64,000 nucleotides of DNA from Artemia franciscana (Eukaryota; Arthropoda; Branchiopoda; Anostraca; Artemiidae), in contig NC_088872.1 in assembly GCF_032884065.1 (NCBI RefSeq), positions 3,782,001-3,846,000 on the forward strand. The letters are read 5' to 3'. Under the pieces are notes generated by a model. The model did not search any database and was not told the origin of the DNA. It worked only from the letters and a program-made list of their open reading frames with translations. Every line of letters starts with the position of its first letter. Positions within the stretch are counted from its first letter, which is position 1. This document shows, in pieces, positions 1-12,522 of the stretch. The position numbers were made by a program, and so were the translations under genes.

Positions 1-1296
1 TGAATATCATTATATACCTGGGTTGTAGCGGTAGCTAGCAGCCTAGTAAGAGACCATCACATCTCATACTAAGAAACACAATAGCCCTTAAATTCTAAAA
101 AAAAGAGCAGATCGAAACATAAAGTGTACTATTAGAATCACCTTCTCTGAAACCCTTAAGTAGGAAAATAACAGTTCATTGGCTTTGAATAACGCAAAAA
201 ATCCATAAGCTTTAAAAGCAGGTAAATTTGCTTAAACTACGATATTCTGCATCGACGGCATCTTTTTTCTTTTCCTGCACAGCTATTGGCGAACTTGAAC
301 GTCAAAGAAAACTGTTTAAATCTCATTTCGAAGGAAATTGATGTATTTAAAAACCTTTTTTAATTAAAAACTGGGTTTTAAAATATGTATATATATATTT
401 TTTTTTAAATTGACTACTTTCTTTAGTTCTCTTCAGTAATCTTTATTGTTGTGGTGATTTCCAGTTGCTGATTTGTTGTTGCTGCATTTTTGAAATATAA
501 CTACTCTGCTCTTCAAAATACAAATTTTCATTGAAGTGTAAATCAGAATCAAGCCGTTTAGAAGTTTTGACTCCGTTTAGCAGTTTAGAAGTTTTGAGGG
601 ACGGGGACATGTAGCACCACAAGTATTTATAAACCTTAATTAGCCCTGAGATATAATTTTTATTGTACTGTTGTTGATGTTATGACAGATAAAAACATCC
701 TGCTCGAATTTTTTTTTAGCAAGGCGTAAATGTTTGCTCTTCTCCTATTTGTGGTGATTTCTGTTTGGTTCAAGTTCGATTTGATTATTCATAGTATTTG
801 TGTTCTTATTTAATCATTAATAGTCATTTCTATTATTTAAAGTCTTAATTATTATGGGAATTCATTTCTGCTCGTTTTTGGTTTAATAAAGCTGTTTGGT
901 TTCCTTTGAAAATATTCTTTTCTAGAAAAGGTTTAAGTTATTTAATAATTAGCAGTATTGATGGACAAAAAAGCCAGCAATCTATGGACATTTAAAATCC
1001 GAATTTATAGTAGGTCTAGCTGGTACTTCTAGAACTGAGCTTGAAAAATTTAAGTGGAAAGACATTGGCTCTCTCATGTGAACTATGATCTTTCAGTATG
1101 TGTAAAGAAGACTTGCAGAAAAAAAAATTGACTAAAATGTTATAATATTAAAACGAAAATGAATTTTCATTGCGTAACTACTTACGTAACTTCGTAATGT
1201 AACTACGAACGTAACTTGAAACTAAGAAACAGAACTAATGTGACTTACTGAAAATGGTAATCTTAGAAGTTAAAGAATGAAATCAATGTAACTTAC
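1..1296. other. No gene recognised; intron of gene A
   Basis: AT-rich sequence with no coding similarity that I can see on either strand. By comparison with gene B, the minus-strand gene A exon at 1297-1451 must splice to an exon starting with a YEI-type sequence. I looked for that exon and for the GPEG splice junction here and saw neither, so the rest of gene A probably lies beyond the left edge. Confidence 0.5.
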
Positions 1297-1451
1297 TCTG
1301 GGTACTCATTGTCTTCCAAACAGAAATTCTCGTTTGTTTTTTTCGCACAGCTTGGTACTGCATTATAATCATGGTTTCCAGGCTTGTGACCCTTGTCTTG
1401 ATACTTGGGGTCTCCATTGGCAGTAGAGATTACCAAAACTACCAAAACAAC
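1297..1451 (-). CDS. Spätzle-like gene A, exon 2 (partial gene)
   Basis: On the minus strand a CTTTCAG acceptor opens an exon of 155 nt that closes at a GTAAGT donor. It reads in phase 0 and ends in phase 2, exactly as exon 2 of gene B. It encodes a hydrophobic signal-peptide core (VVLVVLVISTANG), a very short spacer of about 20 residues, then the prodomain motif PSCAKKTNENFCLEDNEYPE. That motif matches PACAKDKGAIFCFDDYEYP in gene B and FCLEDYEYPEYEI in gene C. The initiator Met must come from an upstream exon that I did not find, and the cystine-knot exons are off the left edge. The Tyr/Pro/Lys-rich repeats of B and C are missing here. The open frame, matched phases and shared motif favour a real gene, but function of the whole gene cannot be judged from one exon. 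Confidence 0.75.
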
Positions 1452-1909
1452 CTGAAAGAAATTCTCTTTTAATGTAGTTGTATTGATTCCTTTGTGTTCT
1501 TTGGGCGATTGGTGAAATGATTGATTAATTTATTGATTAATTTATATTATTAAGAAATAATTTGTTCAATTTCAAAAATCATTTTTTTTTGTACAAATGA
1601 CATCATGTACAATCTCATGGGGAAAACCTCACCACCTTCGCTAAGACAAAAGATAAGAGACGGAAAACAGCCCTTGGCTTATTCATAAGAATTTCAAGAC
1701 ATAAAAATGACCTTATAATGATAAATAATAAATTAACATACTACAGTTTTTTTTCGCATCGTGAGTGAAGAAATTTAATAGATCTATGAAAATAAAACTC
1801 CATGTGGGTCTAGTGTGTAATCTTTCTCTCATTTTCTCCTTTTCGATACTTGAGGTTTTCTATTTAAAAAGTTTTAATTAGAACAACACATTAGAAACAC
1901 AAACACACG

Positions 1910-1971
<62 letters not shown>

Positions 1972-2436
1972 GTGTGTGTGTGTATATATATTTATATATG
2001 TATGTGCGAGTGTGCGTATAGTGTTCTATATGAGGGCTGTTGGGGGGTTCTCGGCTTTTATCACCCCCACAGAATCAATTTTGAATAAATTAAGTTTATT
2101 TGGAAAAACAAATACGCTAAATACCTATTTTTATAAACTTTACCTGCAATGATTAAACCCTGATTTAATTTGTGCTTAAGAGTGTGGTAGCCTTTGTCAG
2201 ATTAAGGGTGTCGCTCTGGGTGTATTATAAAAAGTAAAATAATTATAAATTAAAACCAGTTTTTTTCAAGTAACAGTAAAATTCATTGTTAAAACAAACC
2301 AAAAGTATTCTGCATATGAAGAGGGCTGCCCCTTCTCAACCGTGGCTCTCTTTATTTAGGTTTGAATTTTTGTCCCTAACGCTTTATGAACAATAGCTGC
2401 AGAACAAAGCAAAATAAAATGGAATAGAAAGCACAA
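1452..2436. other. No gene recognised
   Basis: Intron or upstream sequence of gene A. It holds a compound CA/TA/TG microsatellite (annotated separately). No convincing exon 1 for gene A was found. Confidence 0.4.
1919..1970. repeat. (TA)n microsatellite
   Basis: Uninterrupted TA dinucleotides, flanked on the left by an (AC)n run and on the right by (TG)n and more TA, so the whole is a compound, roughly self-complementary microsatellite. Confidence 0.95.
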
Positions 2437-3590
2437 TCAAAGAGTTTGTTGTGACAAACTGTAAGTAAAGAGCAATCCGACTCAATAGTAACCGAAGCTT
2501 TAAAAAATGGAATTTGATACCAATAGATACATCAAAAGAATTAGACTTTTATGCTGATTTCAAATAAAAAGTTTTATCAAGTTTAGCCTTACCCTTCGAA
2601 AGCTACCAGCCTGAGCAAATTCGCCTAATTTTCAAAAAAAATTAGGTAGCACCCCCTAAAAGCAATAAAATCGCAATGAAATTCACACCGTCAGATTCAG
2701 CGTATCAGAGAATCCTACTTTAGAGCTTTCAAGTTTCTATCTGGAAAAATGTGGAATTTTGCATTTATTTTTGTCAGAAAAAAAGATCATAGATGCGTGT
2801 TTTTCCCATGGGTGACCGAATCGACGGAGTGATACTGAAATATCACGAGAGGGTTCCTTCGAACATAAATTAAAAGTTCTAGTGCCCATTTAAGTGGCCA
2901 AAAAATTGGAGGGCAACTAGCCCTCTCCCATACTCATTATTTCTCAAAATTACCCGATCAAAATTTTGAGATCTAATAATCTAATCGAAAAATCTAATAA
3001 CAATGTCTTTAAGGAGGAATTAATCCCGCAGAGTCCCGAAGGAAGGGCAACAAGCTATTAGCTTTTCCCATTGTTGAAATATAGTATTGGCTATTGGGAG
3101 GTATACGGATGTCTTTTGGTATACGGATATATTTTTCTGATGGGTGGAGGTCGGGGGCTATGTGGAATGATCTTTCCTTGGAAGAAGGGAATTTTCTGTG
3201 AGAGGGTGCCAGATTTTTTAGTATTATGTAAAAAGGATCAGAAATTAAATAAAAGAAAAACAAGTTTTTACAACTGAAAGTAAGGAGCAACATTATAACT
3301 GAAAACAAACGGAGATTACTACATATGTTAGTGGGTTAACCCCCTAGTCAATTCCTCTCTCTTTACGCTAAAATTTTAGTTCTTTCGAAAGGGTTGTTTA
3401 TTCTAATTAAATGGTCTTTGTGGCTCAGGGTTTATTCTTAAAGAATTAGAACAAGCTTCAAACTTTAGTGTAAAGAGCGAAGTATTGACAGGGGATGAAC
3501 CCTTCTCATGCGCAATAATTTCTGTTCGTTTTAAGTTTTAATGTTGCTATTTGCTTTCAGTTTGGAAACTTATTTTTTTATTAATGTGAT
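2437..3590 (+). mobile_element. Family P element, old diverged copy
   Basis: Begins TCAAAGAGTTTGTTGTGACA, a diverged form of the family start TCAAACAGTTCGTGG, and runs through the same internal order (CCAATAGATACATC, CAGATTCAGCGTATCAGAG, GTGACCGAA, TTGGAGGGCAACTAG). It ends near the TTTTAAGTTTTAATG block around 3530-3590. The 3' palindrome is missing or unrecognisable. It is one of the most divergent copies in the window. Confidence 0.7.
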
Positions 3591-4315
3591 ATCTAAAGAT
3601 TGGGAGAAATTACTGATCGCATTGGCTTAAATCAATCTTGTGCATGGATAGTTTAAAAGGCACTCGGTTGCACATTTACTACGCTCATAAATACTTTCAG
3701 CATAGCTCATTAAAACTTTAGAGTAAAGAGCAGAGGACTGGGTTGAGGGTGGCTCCACTTATAATCTGTCCATTTGAAGTTTCAGGGTCGATTCAATTAC
3801 CCTTAAAATCAGGAGGCTGATTTTGGATGAAAAAAACAACGTAAACAGCACTACTATAAATAATTCTAAGCATTTAAGGATGAAGTATGACTTTTCATTG
3901 TGTAAATACATTTTTCAATCACCAATTGTGTGGAAAACGGATCTAAAACATATGTTTTGTTTGTGTTTGTGAAAACAAAACAATTTGCAGCTACATACGC
4001 CCTTATAAAAATCTCCTGTTTTTTTCTATTTTCTAGAATTGTTTTAAACCAAATTTATATTAACCCACTTCTTCTTGTTTTTACCACCCCATACCCCCTC
4101 CCGTCAACAAAAAAATTATTATCAACGTACCTGTTAAAATTTTGATAATCTCTCTAATAATTGACGATTTAATCTGTAAGTTCTAAAAGACGTGTAAGTA
4201 TTACTAAATTTTTGCTTCATAGTGAAATAAAAACTTGCATTACTTTTAATGAGTAATTGTAGTTAATAATTGGATATGTCGCTTGCTTATACGTTTTACG
4301 AACTATATTCTTCTT
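3591..4315. other. No gene recognised
   Basis: AT-rich. It contains scattered pieces resembling family P motifs near 3710-3740, but nothing continuous. No coding signal. Confidence 0.4.
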
Positions 4316-5430
4316 TCAAACAGTTCGTGGTAACGAACTGTAGTAAGGAGCGACCCTGCTAAATAGTAACCAGAACTCTAAAAAACGGAACTTTGATACC
4401 AATAGCTACATCAAAAGAATCGCATTTTAATGCTGATTTTAAATATATAAGTTGTGTCAAGTTTAGTCTTACCCATCAAAAGTTACAAGCCTGAGAAAAT
4501 TTGCCCTATTTTAGAAAATAGGAGGAATCACACCCTAAAAGTCATAGAATCTTAACAAAAATCACACCATCAGATTAAGCATATCAGAGAACCCTATTGT
4601 ACAATTTCCAACTCCTATCTACAAAAACGTGGAATTTTGTATTTTTGCCAGAAGACAAATCACGGATGCGTGGTGTTGCTTTGTTTTTTTGTTTGCTTTT
4701 TTTCCCCAGGGGTAATCTTATCGACCCAGTGGTCCAAGAATTTTGCGAGAGGGCTCATTTGAACGGAAATAAAAAGTTCTAGTGTCCTTTTTGAGTGACC
4801 GAAAAAATTGGAGGGCACCTAGGCCCCCTCCCACGATCATTTTTCCCCAAAGTCGTCGGATCAAAATCATGAGACAGCCATTTTATGCAGCATAGTCGAA
4901 AAACCTTATAACTATGTCTTTGGGGACGTCTTACTCCCCCACAGTTCCCGTGGGAGGGGCTGCAAGTTATAAATTTTGACCAGTGTTTGCATATAGAAGT
5001 GGTTATTGGGAAGTGGACAGATGTTTTCAGGGGGATTTTTCGGTTGTAAGGGGGACTGAGAAGAGGGATTTATGTGGGGGGAAGCTTTTCATGGAGGAAT
5101 TTGTCATGGGGGAAGAAGATTTCCATAAAGGGGGCGCAGCATTTTCTAGCATTATTTAAAAAAAAAACAATGAAAAAATAAATATGAAAAAGTTTTTTTT
5201 TTTCAACTGGAAGTAAGGAGTAGCATTAAAACTTAAACGAACACGTTTACGCTAAATTTTTTACTGTTTTAAAAAGTAGAGTTGAGAGAAAGAGTCAAAC
5301 TTTAGCGCAAAGAGCAAGGCGTTTAAGAGGGAGCAACCCCTTTAATATACAGGGTAAGTTCTGTTCATTTTAAGTTTTAATGTCGCTCCTTACTTTCAGC
5401 TAAAAAACTTGTTTTTTTTTAATTTAATTC
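4316..5430 (+). mobile_element. Family P element, shortened copy
   Basis: Starts at TCAAACAGTTCGTGG with the small terminal hairpin CAGTTCGTGGTAACGAACTG, and ends at ATTTAAT after a TTTCAGCTAAAAAACTTG block. At about 1.1 kb it is shorter than the ~1.7-kb full copies; most of the second internal module (the GTTACGTAAGC region) is absent. The palindrome loop is in the same orientation as in the copy at 25441. No target-site duplication is visible. Confidence 0.8.
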
Positions 5431-7185
5431 GAGAAAGGGATCACATAGACTAGTTTTAGATTACTAATTATCACTTCATAATGATAAGACACAAAAATTT
5501 GTATAAACTTACTTTAACTGACAATGTAAGCACCATGTTTATTGCTAAACTAAAACAAGGTAAGATCAAACTTCAAACTTAAAACAAAAGATTTCCTTGA
5601 ATAAGTTTTGTATAACAAAATTGAAAGTAATAACCTCTCGATTAATAACCTGTAGTAAATTAACTGATTATATCACCCTATTTCCGCATATCTCGCACAT
5701 TATGCGCAAATAAATTAATAAAAGTGTCAAAATTAATACCGCAACTTTTATTTTATTTTATCCGAATATGATGGGAATAAGCAAAACAAGGTTAAACGGT
5801 CATTTAACTTTAAAACGTCCTTGCTTTTAAGAAGTGATATTTTCAAACTTTTTAGTAAATTAAAATAGTCTATATTCTAGTTTAGTTTATTACAGAGAAC
5901 GGAGTAGAAATGATTCTTATTAAATTGGTAAATATTCACTCTAGTTTTAGAAAGTATACATGTGAATTTCGAATAAGCTTCTTGAAAATCATCCGAAACA
6001 CATATGCCTGAGACACAGTTCCTGTCGAGGCTAATACTTTTAATGAAAAATTCCCTGTCTTAACTTCCCTATGTGAATTTAGATTTATTGTTCGTTACAA
6101 TAATGTTAAACACAATATAAATTAGCATTATAGATTCATTCTAAAGTTATTCTTCATAGAATTGTCTAAGAACTAATGGATGTTGTGCAGCACAAAGAGC
6201 ATAGGTAGCTTACAAGAGCGTAAACTTGTGTCAGTGTCAACCAAAATTCACCAATGCCATCTAGCGTTTGGTGTTTCCTGGCATGTTTTAATGCAATAAC
6301 ACGATAAAATTCGCACAATTCGGATGATTGAAAAAATCAGTGCAGCAATTGGTGTCTGATCTCAGTTTCTGAAAAAAAAACATAAACAATTACAAAGCTT
6401 GAGAAACCTGCTAATAAACGCCAAGCAGTAGATGCCGTTGGTGATTTAATTTGTTGACACTAGTGGCTTTTCCCACTCTTATAACTTGACCCTACCATTT
6501 GAAGTAGCAGTCATTTAATTAAAACAGTACATTAAGGAGGATTCATACACACCGTGATTTCACACAAGAAACATTCTTTTTGGCCATTACCGCACGTTCG
6601 CTATATTTTGTGGTTTGTTTTTTTAAACAGGTTGTGTTCTTTTGAATTATGTAAAGTTTCTCAGTATGTCGTGAATGTCAAGAATTCTCCTTTCGAAATA
6701 TGTCAAGTTGTCAGTTTTCTAAATTTCAAAATGTGTTGAATACATAATTTAAGCTTAATCTGGATATAAAGTTTTTTCCAGCTTTATTTATAAAATGGAA
6801 ACGATCTATATTAAAAGGATATTTTATCTTTGAAAACTATTCTTGTAAAAGTAGAATCTATTCCAAAAATGGTGTCTTAAAAAACACAAGACTAAAATCG
6901 TTAAAGAAAAAACAAAGGGGAGTAATGAGGGATGAGAGAGGGGCAAGATCAATGTCTACACATATTATTATGGTAAAAAATATGCATAAATACAATCTAG
7001 TTATAACACAACAGGTGCATTATTTAATCCATATAATGTTAAATTAGGTTTTCCTAAAAATTTTTGGTGCATAAATAAATCTTTGATTTTGAACATATTT
7101 TTTAGTTATAATAAGAGTCTTGTTAAGACACATAACATGCAGAGATTATTTTGAATATTCGGGTGACCACTATCAAGGCCGTATC
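5431..7185. other. No gene recognised; one old MITE relative
   Basis: AT-rich, non-coding. The only recognisable item is the MITE relative at 6221-6472. Confidence 0.4.
6221..6472. mobile_element. Old MITE related to the one at 34482
   Basis: The ends resemble the inverted repeats of the MITE at 34482-34705: AAACTTGTGTCAGTGTCAAC on the left and TTGACACTAGTGGCTTTTCC on the right. Next to both ends lies GCCATCTAGCGTTTGG or GATGCCGTTGG, matching the GATGGCGTTG block of the other copy. Divergence between its own ends is high, so it is older. Confidence 0.5.
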
Positions 7186-8646
7186 CTGTTCGTCTTAAGT
7201 TTTAATGTCGCTCCTTACTTTCAGTTAAAAAAAATAGTTTTTTTATTTAATGTTTGAACGTTTTTGAATTAATGCATGTTTGATTTTGGCTTTCCACGCA
7301 TAAATTAATAAAATGAAATTCGCAGATTAATCCTTTTAGGCTTAATGGCTTTCTCTTAGTTTTGATCAGACGATTTTGAGAAATAAGGGGTGGGGAAAGA
7401 GGTCTACTTGCCCTCCAATTTTTCGGTTACTTAAAAAGGTAACTAGAACTTTTAATTTTTAACGAACGTTTTTATTAGTAAAAAATATAAGTAACTTAAG
7501 AATTAACTTGCGTAGAAAGCTTCTTCTACCTTATTATATTTTTATTATATATATAAGGTGGTTTGTCCCCTCGTTAATACCTCGCTCTTTACATTAAAGC
7601 TTAAGTTTTGTCCCAATTATTTCAGAATGACCCCTGAATCAGAAAGGCTGCATAATAAATAGTTGAAATTACTAAAAATACTTTAGCATAAAGACCGAAG
7701 TTCTTAGGAGGAGAAGAACCCCTCATATGCGTAATAATCTCTGTTTGTTTTAAGTTTTAATGCTACTCCTTACTTTCAATTCAAAAAACTTTTTCATGTT
7801 TATTTTTTTATTGTTTTTTTATGGTAATTCTAGAAACTTCTGTTACCTTTTCATTGAATTTTTCTTCCCCCATGAAATTTTCCTCTAAGGAAAAATCCTC
7901 AAACATAGCCCCCTCCCCTCAACCCCCCCAAACTAAAACATCCCCCTGAAAATGTCTGCACACTTCCCAATCACCACTACTGTATGTAAACACTGGTCAA
8001 ATTTTGCAACTTGTAGCCCCTTCCCCAGGGACTGTGGGGGAGTAACTCATCCCAAAGATATAGTTATTATGGTTTTCGACTATGCTGAACAAAATGGCTA
8101 TCTAACAATTTTAATCCGTTGGCCTTGGGAAAAAATGAGTGTGGGAGGGGGCATAAGTGCACTCAAATTTTTCGGTCACTTAAAAAGGGTGCTAGAACTT
8201 TTCATTTCCATTAGAATGAGCCCTCTTGTGACATTCTAGGACCACTTGGTCAATTCGATGACCCCTGGAAAAAAACCCAAATAAACACGCACCCGTGATC
8301 TGTCTTCTGGCAAAAAATACGAAATTCCACTTTCTTGTAGATAGGAGCCTAAAGTCTTAGAAACAGAGTTTTCTTATACGCTGAATGCGATGATGTGATT
8401 TTCGGTAAGATTCTATGACTTTTAGGGGGTGTTTCTCCCTATTTTCCAAAATAAGGCAAATTTTCTCAGGCTCGTAAGTTTTGATTACAAAGACTGAATT
8501 TGATGAAACTTATATATTTAAAATCAGCATGAAAAATTCGATTATTTTGATGTATCTTTTAGCATCAAAATTCCGTTTTTTTAGAGTTTCGTTTACTATT
8601 GAGCCAGGTCGCTCCTTGCTACAGTTCGTTACCATGAGCTGTTTGA
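7186..8646 (-). mobile_element. Family P element lacking most of the palindrome
   Basis: On the minus strand the 5' end is TCAAACAGCTCATGGTAACG at the right boundary; the left boundary keeps only one palindrome arm (GTCTTAAGTTTTAATGTCGC) before the TTTATTTAATG end block. Internal module order is otherwise as in the full copies. It lies about 100 bp from the next copy at 8750, in the same orientation. Confidence 0.8.
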
Positions 8647-8749
8647 TTATAACGAAATTAGTAGGTAAATAGTTTAAAAAAGTTATCTAAACAAGTCAAC
8701 TTTTAAAATATAAGATTAATGTTCAATCAAGGACTTCGATCTTTTAGTT

Positions 8750-9050
8750 ATTAAATAAAAACACTAATTTTTTTAGCTGAAAGTAAGGAGCGACATTAAA
8801 ACTTAAAACGAACAGAAATTACTCCGTATATGAAATGGGTTGTCCCCTCCGAAATCCCTCGCTCTTTACACTAAAGCTTTTAATTGTTTTAAAAAATAGA
8901 ATTCTGGCAAAGAGTCAAACTTTAGCGTAAAGAGCGAGGGATTGCGGAGGGGACAACCCATTTCGTATACGGAGTAAATTCTGTTCGTTTTAAGTTTTAA
9001 TGTTGCTCCTTACTTTTAGCTAAAAAAATTAGTTTTTTTTTATTTAATTT
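8750..9050. repeat. Family P palindrome 1
   Basis: Arms of about 120 nt around a ~45-nt loop. The arm core CCCCTCCGAAATCCCTCG pairs with CGAGGGATTGCGGAGGGG. The loop (…TCTGGCAAAGAGTC) reads in reverse with respect to the element's direction. Confidence 0.9.
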
Positions 9051-9465
9051 CTGAACGTTTTTGAATTAATGCATGTTTGGTTTTGACTCTCCGCACATAA
9101 ATTATTAAAATGAAATTTGTATATTAATTCTTTTTTTGGCTAAATGGCTTTCTCTTAGTTTTGATCAGACGATTTTGAGAAACAAGGGGTGGAGAAGGAG
9201 GTCTAGTTGCCCTCCAATTTTTTGGTTACTTAAAAATGCAACTAGAACTTTTAATTTTTAACGAATGTTTTTATTAGTAAAAAATGTACGTAACTTAAGA
9301 ATTAACTTACGCAACAAACTTTCATAATCTTATATTTTTATTATGTATACGAGGGGGTTTGTACCCTCGTTAATACCTCGCTCTTTACACTAAATCGCAT
9401 TCTTTAAGAATGACCCCTGAATCAGAAAGGCCGAAGAATAAATAGTTGAAATTACTAAAAATACT

Positions 9466-9532
9466 TTAGCATAAAGAGCAAGGTATTTATCTCCTCCTAA
9501 ATACCTCGCTCTTTATGCTAAAGTATTTTTAG
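9466..9532. repeat. Small secondary palindrome of subfamily 1
   Basis: Arms of about 30 nt (ACTTTAGCATAAAGAGCAAG against CTCGCTCTTTATGCTAAAGT) around TCTCCTCC. The same palindrome is at 14297-14367 and 32691-32757, whereas the copy at 25441 has a single arm at this place. Confidence 0.85.
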
Positions 9533-10599
9533 AACCCCTCATATGCGTAATAATCTCTGTTTGTTTTAAGTTTGAATGCTACTCTTTCCTTTCATTTGAA
9601 AAAAAAGCTTTCATGTTTATTTTTCATTGTTTTCTTATGGTAATGCTAGAAAATCCTGAACCCTTTTCATTGAATTTTTCTTCCCCCATGACAGATTCCT
9701 CCAAGGAAATATGCTCCAACATATCCCCCTCCCATCAGCCCCACCCCGAAACAAAATAAAATCCCCCTGAAAACGTCTGTACACTTCCCAATAACCATTA
9801 CTATATGTAAACACTGGTGAAAGTTTGTAACTTGCAGCCCCTTCCCCGGGGATTGTGGGGGAGTAAGTCATCCCCAAAGACATAGTTATTATGATTTTCG
9901 ACTATGCTGAACAAAATGGCTATCTCAAAATTTTGATCCGTTGACTTTGGGATAAATTGAGCGTAGGAGGGGGCCCAGATGGCCTCCAATTTTTTTGGTC
10001 ACTTAAAAAGGGCACTAGAACTTTTATTTCCGTTAGAATGAGCCCTCTTTTGACATTCTAGGACCACTTGCTCGATACGATGACCCCTGGAAAAAAAAAT
10101 AATAAAAATAAATAAATAAACACGCACCCGTGATTTGTCTTGTGGCAAAAATTACAAAATTCCACATTTTTGTAGATAGGAGCTTGAAGGAAATTTTTGA
10201 AGGAGGAGCTCTGATGGTGTCATTTTCGTTAAGATTCTATGACTTTTAGGGGGTGTTTGCCCCTATTTTCTTAAATAAGGCAAATTTTCTCAGGCTCGTA
10301 ACTTTTAATGGGTAAGACTAAACTTGATGAAACTTATATACTTAAAATCAGCATTAAACTGCGATTCTTTTGATGTAGCTATTGATATCAAAATTCAATT
10401 TTTTAGAGTTTTGGTTACTATTGAGCCGGGTCGCTCCTTACTACAGTTCGTTACCACGAACTGTTTGATATTTGACTTCCTGATGATAGACATTAGGCTT
10501 TATCTATTGACATTTGGGAGACAGACCTTCCATTGGGCGATGCATAACACACAAGTGTATAGCAAATTTAAATTTCCCAACACATTCCATATATTTTCA

Positions 10600-10800
10600 A
10601 ACCATGCCCGTATTCAGGGGAGTTAAGGTGCTTAGCCCCCCTCACCTCTCCAAAACGCTTGTTTGACTTGTAAAAACATGAATATAAACGACTTTGTGTT
10701 GTTTAAAAAAAATTTAACCCTTCGAAAACATTCTTTTTTACCACCCCCTCCCCCCCCAACGAAAAAAAATCCTGGAAAGTGCCCTGATTCAAATATATTC
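10600..10800. repeat. Dispersed repeat of the CCGTATCCAGG family
   Basis: Opens GCCCGTATTCAGGGG and then TTGACTTGTAAAAACATGAA, shared with 41722-41910 (GGCTGTATCCAGG, TTACTTGTAAAAACGTAAC) and, more loosely, 38101 and 38629. A C-rich run follows. Its class is unknown to me. Confidence 0.5.
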
Positions 10801-11004
10801 AATATACATCCACATAGATATCCAAACATATTCAAACAATATAATAGGTATCCAAACTTTTTCTATCAGTAGGCTCTACATTCGGAAACATAAAAAATAT
10901 GGCCAAAAATATTCCAAAACTCGTTTCTGGAATTTTTACTTATGCTTTTTTTTTTGTAGAATTGTACCGGAATTTTGTTTTCCTGAATATTCTTTCTTTT
11001 ACAG

Positions 11005-11636
11005 GCCTTTGTGTGTATATCTGTGGTCATAGTTAGATGCAAAACGCCAGAAGGTTCAACAGAAAACTACAAAGTAGACGAACAAATGAAAACCGAGCCA
11101 TCGGATTACACCTATTCCAAAGAAGCACCATATGACACCCCAGTCTATACGCCAAAATATGAGTCCCCAGGGTACTCAAAACCTGGTTATGATTACACAA
11201 CGGAAAAATATAGAGCAAGTTACAAGCCAGAATATAACTATAAAGATAAATATAATAAGCCAGAATCATCCTACGGCCCCTCCGTCTATAAGCCAAAATA
11301 TGAGTCTAGCTATAGTAAACCTGGTTATGGCCATACAACTGAGAAATATGGATCAAGCTACAAACCAGAATATAAACAAAAAGGAAAACATGACCATAAG
11401 CCAGACAATCACAAATATGATCACAAAGAAGATTATGTATATAAATCAAAGAGTGACTCTGGGTACAATTCGAAACCTGGGTATAAGCCTCACTCTGAAC
11501 ATAAACCATCATATAAGGCAAGCTATGGCGGCTCCAGTGCTTATAATAAACCCTCATATTGTGATCCTACTTACGCTCCCGCTTGCGCTAAGGACAAAGG
11601 CGCAATATTTTGCTTTGATGATTATGAATATCCAAA
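11005..11636 (+). CDS. Spätzle-like gene B, exon 2
   Basis: A TTCTTTTACAG acceptor precedes a 632-nt exon in phase 0 that ends in phase 2 at GTAAGC. It starts inside the signal peptide (AFVCISVVIV); the ATG must lie in an upstream exon that I could not identify. About 150 residues rich in Tyr, Pro, Lys and Ser follow, with an internal duplication: KYESPGYSKPGYDYTTEKYR is echoed by KYESSYSKPGYGHTTEKYG. The exon closes with the conserved prodomain motif around PACAKDKGAIFCFDDYEYP. With the exons at 16227, 19842 and 22773 it predicts about 369 residues plus exon 1. Known Spätzle proteins are secreted as proproteins and cut to release a cystine-knot Toll ligand; I infer the same class here. No clear RXXR-type cleavage site is seen in the prodomain. 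The high Tyr/Lys content could also suit a sticky or cross-linked product, which is speculation. Confidence 0.85.
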
Positions 11637-11686
11637 GTAAGCTTTATATTATTGCATTATAGGCTTTTGAGAGACAAACAGTTAAA

Positions 11687-11855
<169 letters not shown>

Positions 11856-11863
11856 ATGCGTAT

Positions 11864-12075
11864 ATGAGGTGTATTTTTTAATTAAGATCCGTTTGAACAT
11901 AAGTACACAACGAATAATTATTTAATAAAAGTAAATTTATTTCAGAAAGTGCATACTTTACTCATTTTTCAACATAGTTACCAAGTTTTTTGAAACAAGT
12001 TCTTTATAAGAACTTGCCGCAAGCTCTAATAACCAGGAGTTTGCTGCTGTTTTTACGTTGTCGTCTTCTTTTTAG
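11864..12075 (-). mobile_element. Mariner-like transposon tail
   Basis: On the minus strand a short frame reads VKTAANSWLLELAASSYKEL and then VSKNLVTMLKNE stop, like the last residues of a Tc1/mariner transposase (V..A..WL, then a Lys/Leu-rich tail). A TAAATTTACTTTTATTAA stretch and the end CACCTCATA follow, resembling mariner inverted repeats that start with GAGGTGTATT. The element end sits against the TA tract, as expected for a family that targets TA. The rest of the transposon is missing. Confidence 0.55.
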
Positions 12076-12522
12076 CAGTTGCTACTAAGGTGGCAACGGG
12101 TTGGACGGTCATACTCAAATTTTGTCAACAGAACATGGAATAGTCGCCTTTTGGGCTTTACTTATGTTACATTTACAGTATTATTAGCTTTTCTGGCTAT
12201 TTTAATTTTCCTTCTTTCCCATCTTATGGCTATTATCATTATTCTGATCGTATTTCGTCTAACTATAACGTCGAACTAATTAAGAAAATAGCCTACTGTA
12301 AAGGCACATCTAGTCTCTTACTATTGAAGATTTCAAACTTACATACAATTTTATTAATACTTATCCTTCCACTGTAAGCATGACTTGGAATAAGAATTTG
12401 AATTTTATCAAGGGAAATAACAAATCAATGAAAACAGCTAAAAACCGAAAATAAACAGAAGTTAAAAAAAAATTCATGCAGTAAGACAGAGCATTTTTCT
12501 GCTGTCTTTATTGTCATCTTTT
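12076..12522. other. No gene recognised (intron of gene B)
   Basis: A short hydrophobic open frame at 12079-12279 has no recognisable motif. Nothing else seen. Confidence 0.4.

Larger units (their letters stand above)
8750..10468 (-). mobile_element. Family P element, full-length
   Basis: About 1.72 kb, nearly the same length as the copies at 25441-27157 (1.72 kb) and 31963-33591 (1.63 kb). Read on the minus strand it starts TCAAACAGTTCGTGG at 10468 with the 20-nt hairpin CAGTTCGTGGTAACGAACTG. It then carries two diverged copies of a GTTCTAGTGCC...TTGGAGGGC module and ends in the ~300-bp palindrome and ATTTAAT. There is no open frame of useful length, so it is non-autonomous. Flanks show no clear target-site duplication. 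The class is uncertain: the TC start, end hairpins and lack of duplication recall Helitron-like elements, but no CTRR end is seen. Confidence 0.85.

Noticed and set aside
11033-11557. Antisense and alternative-frame open frames over gene B exon 2
   Set aside because: Shadows created by the repetitive Tyr/Pro/Lys codons; no splice or family support.
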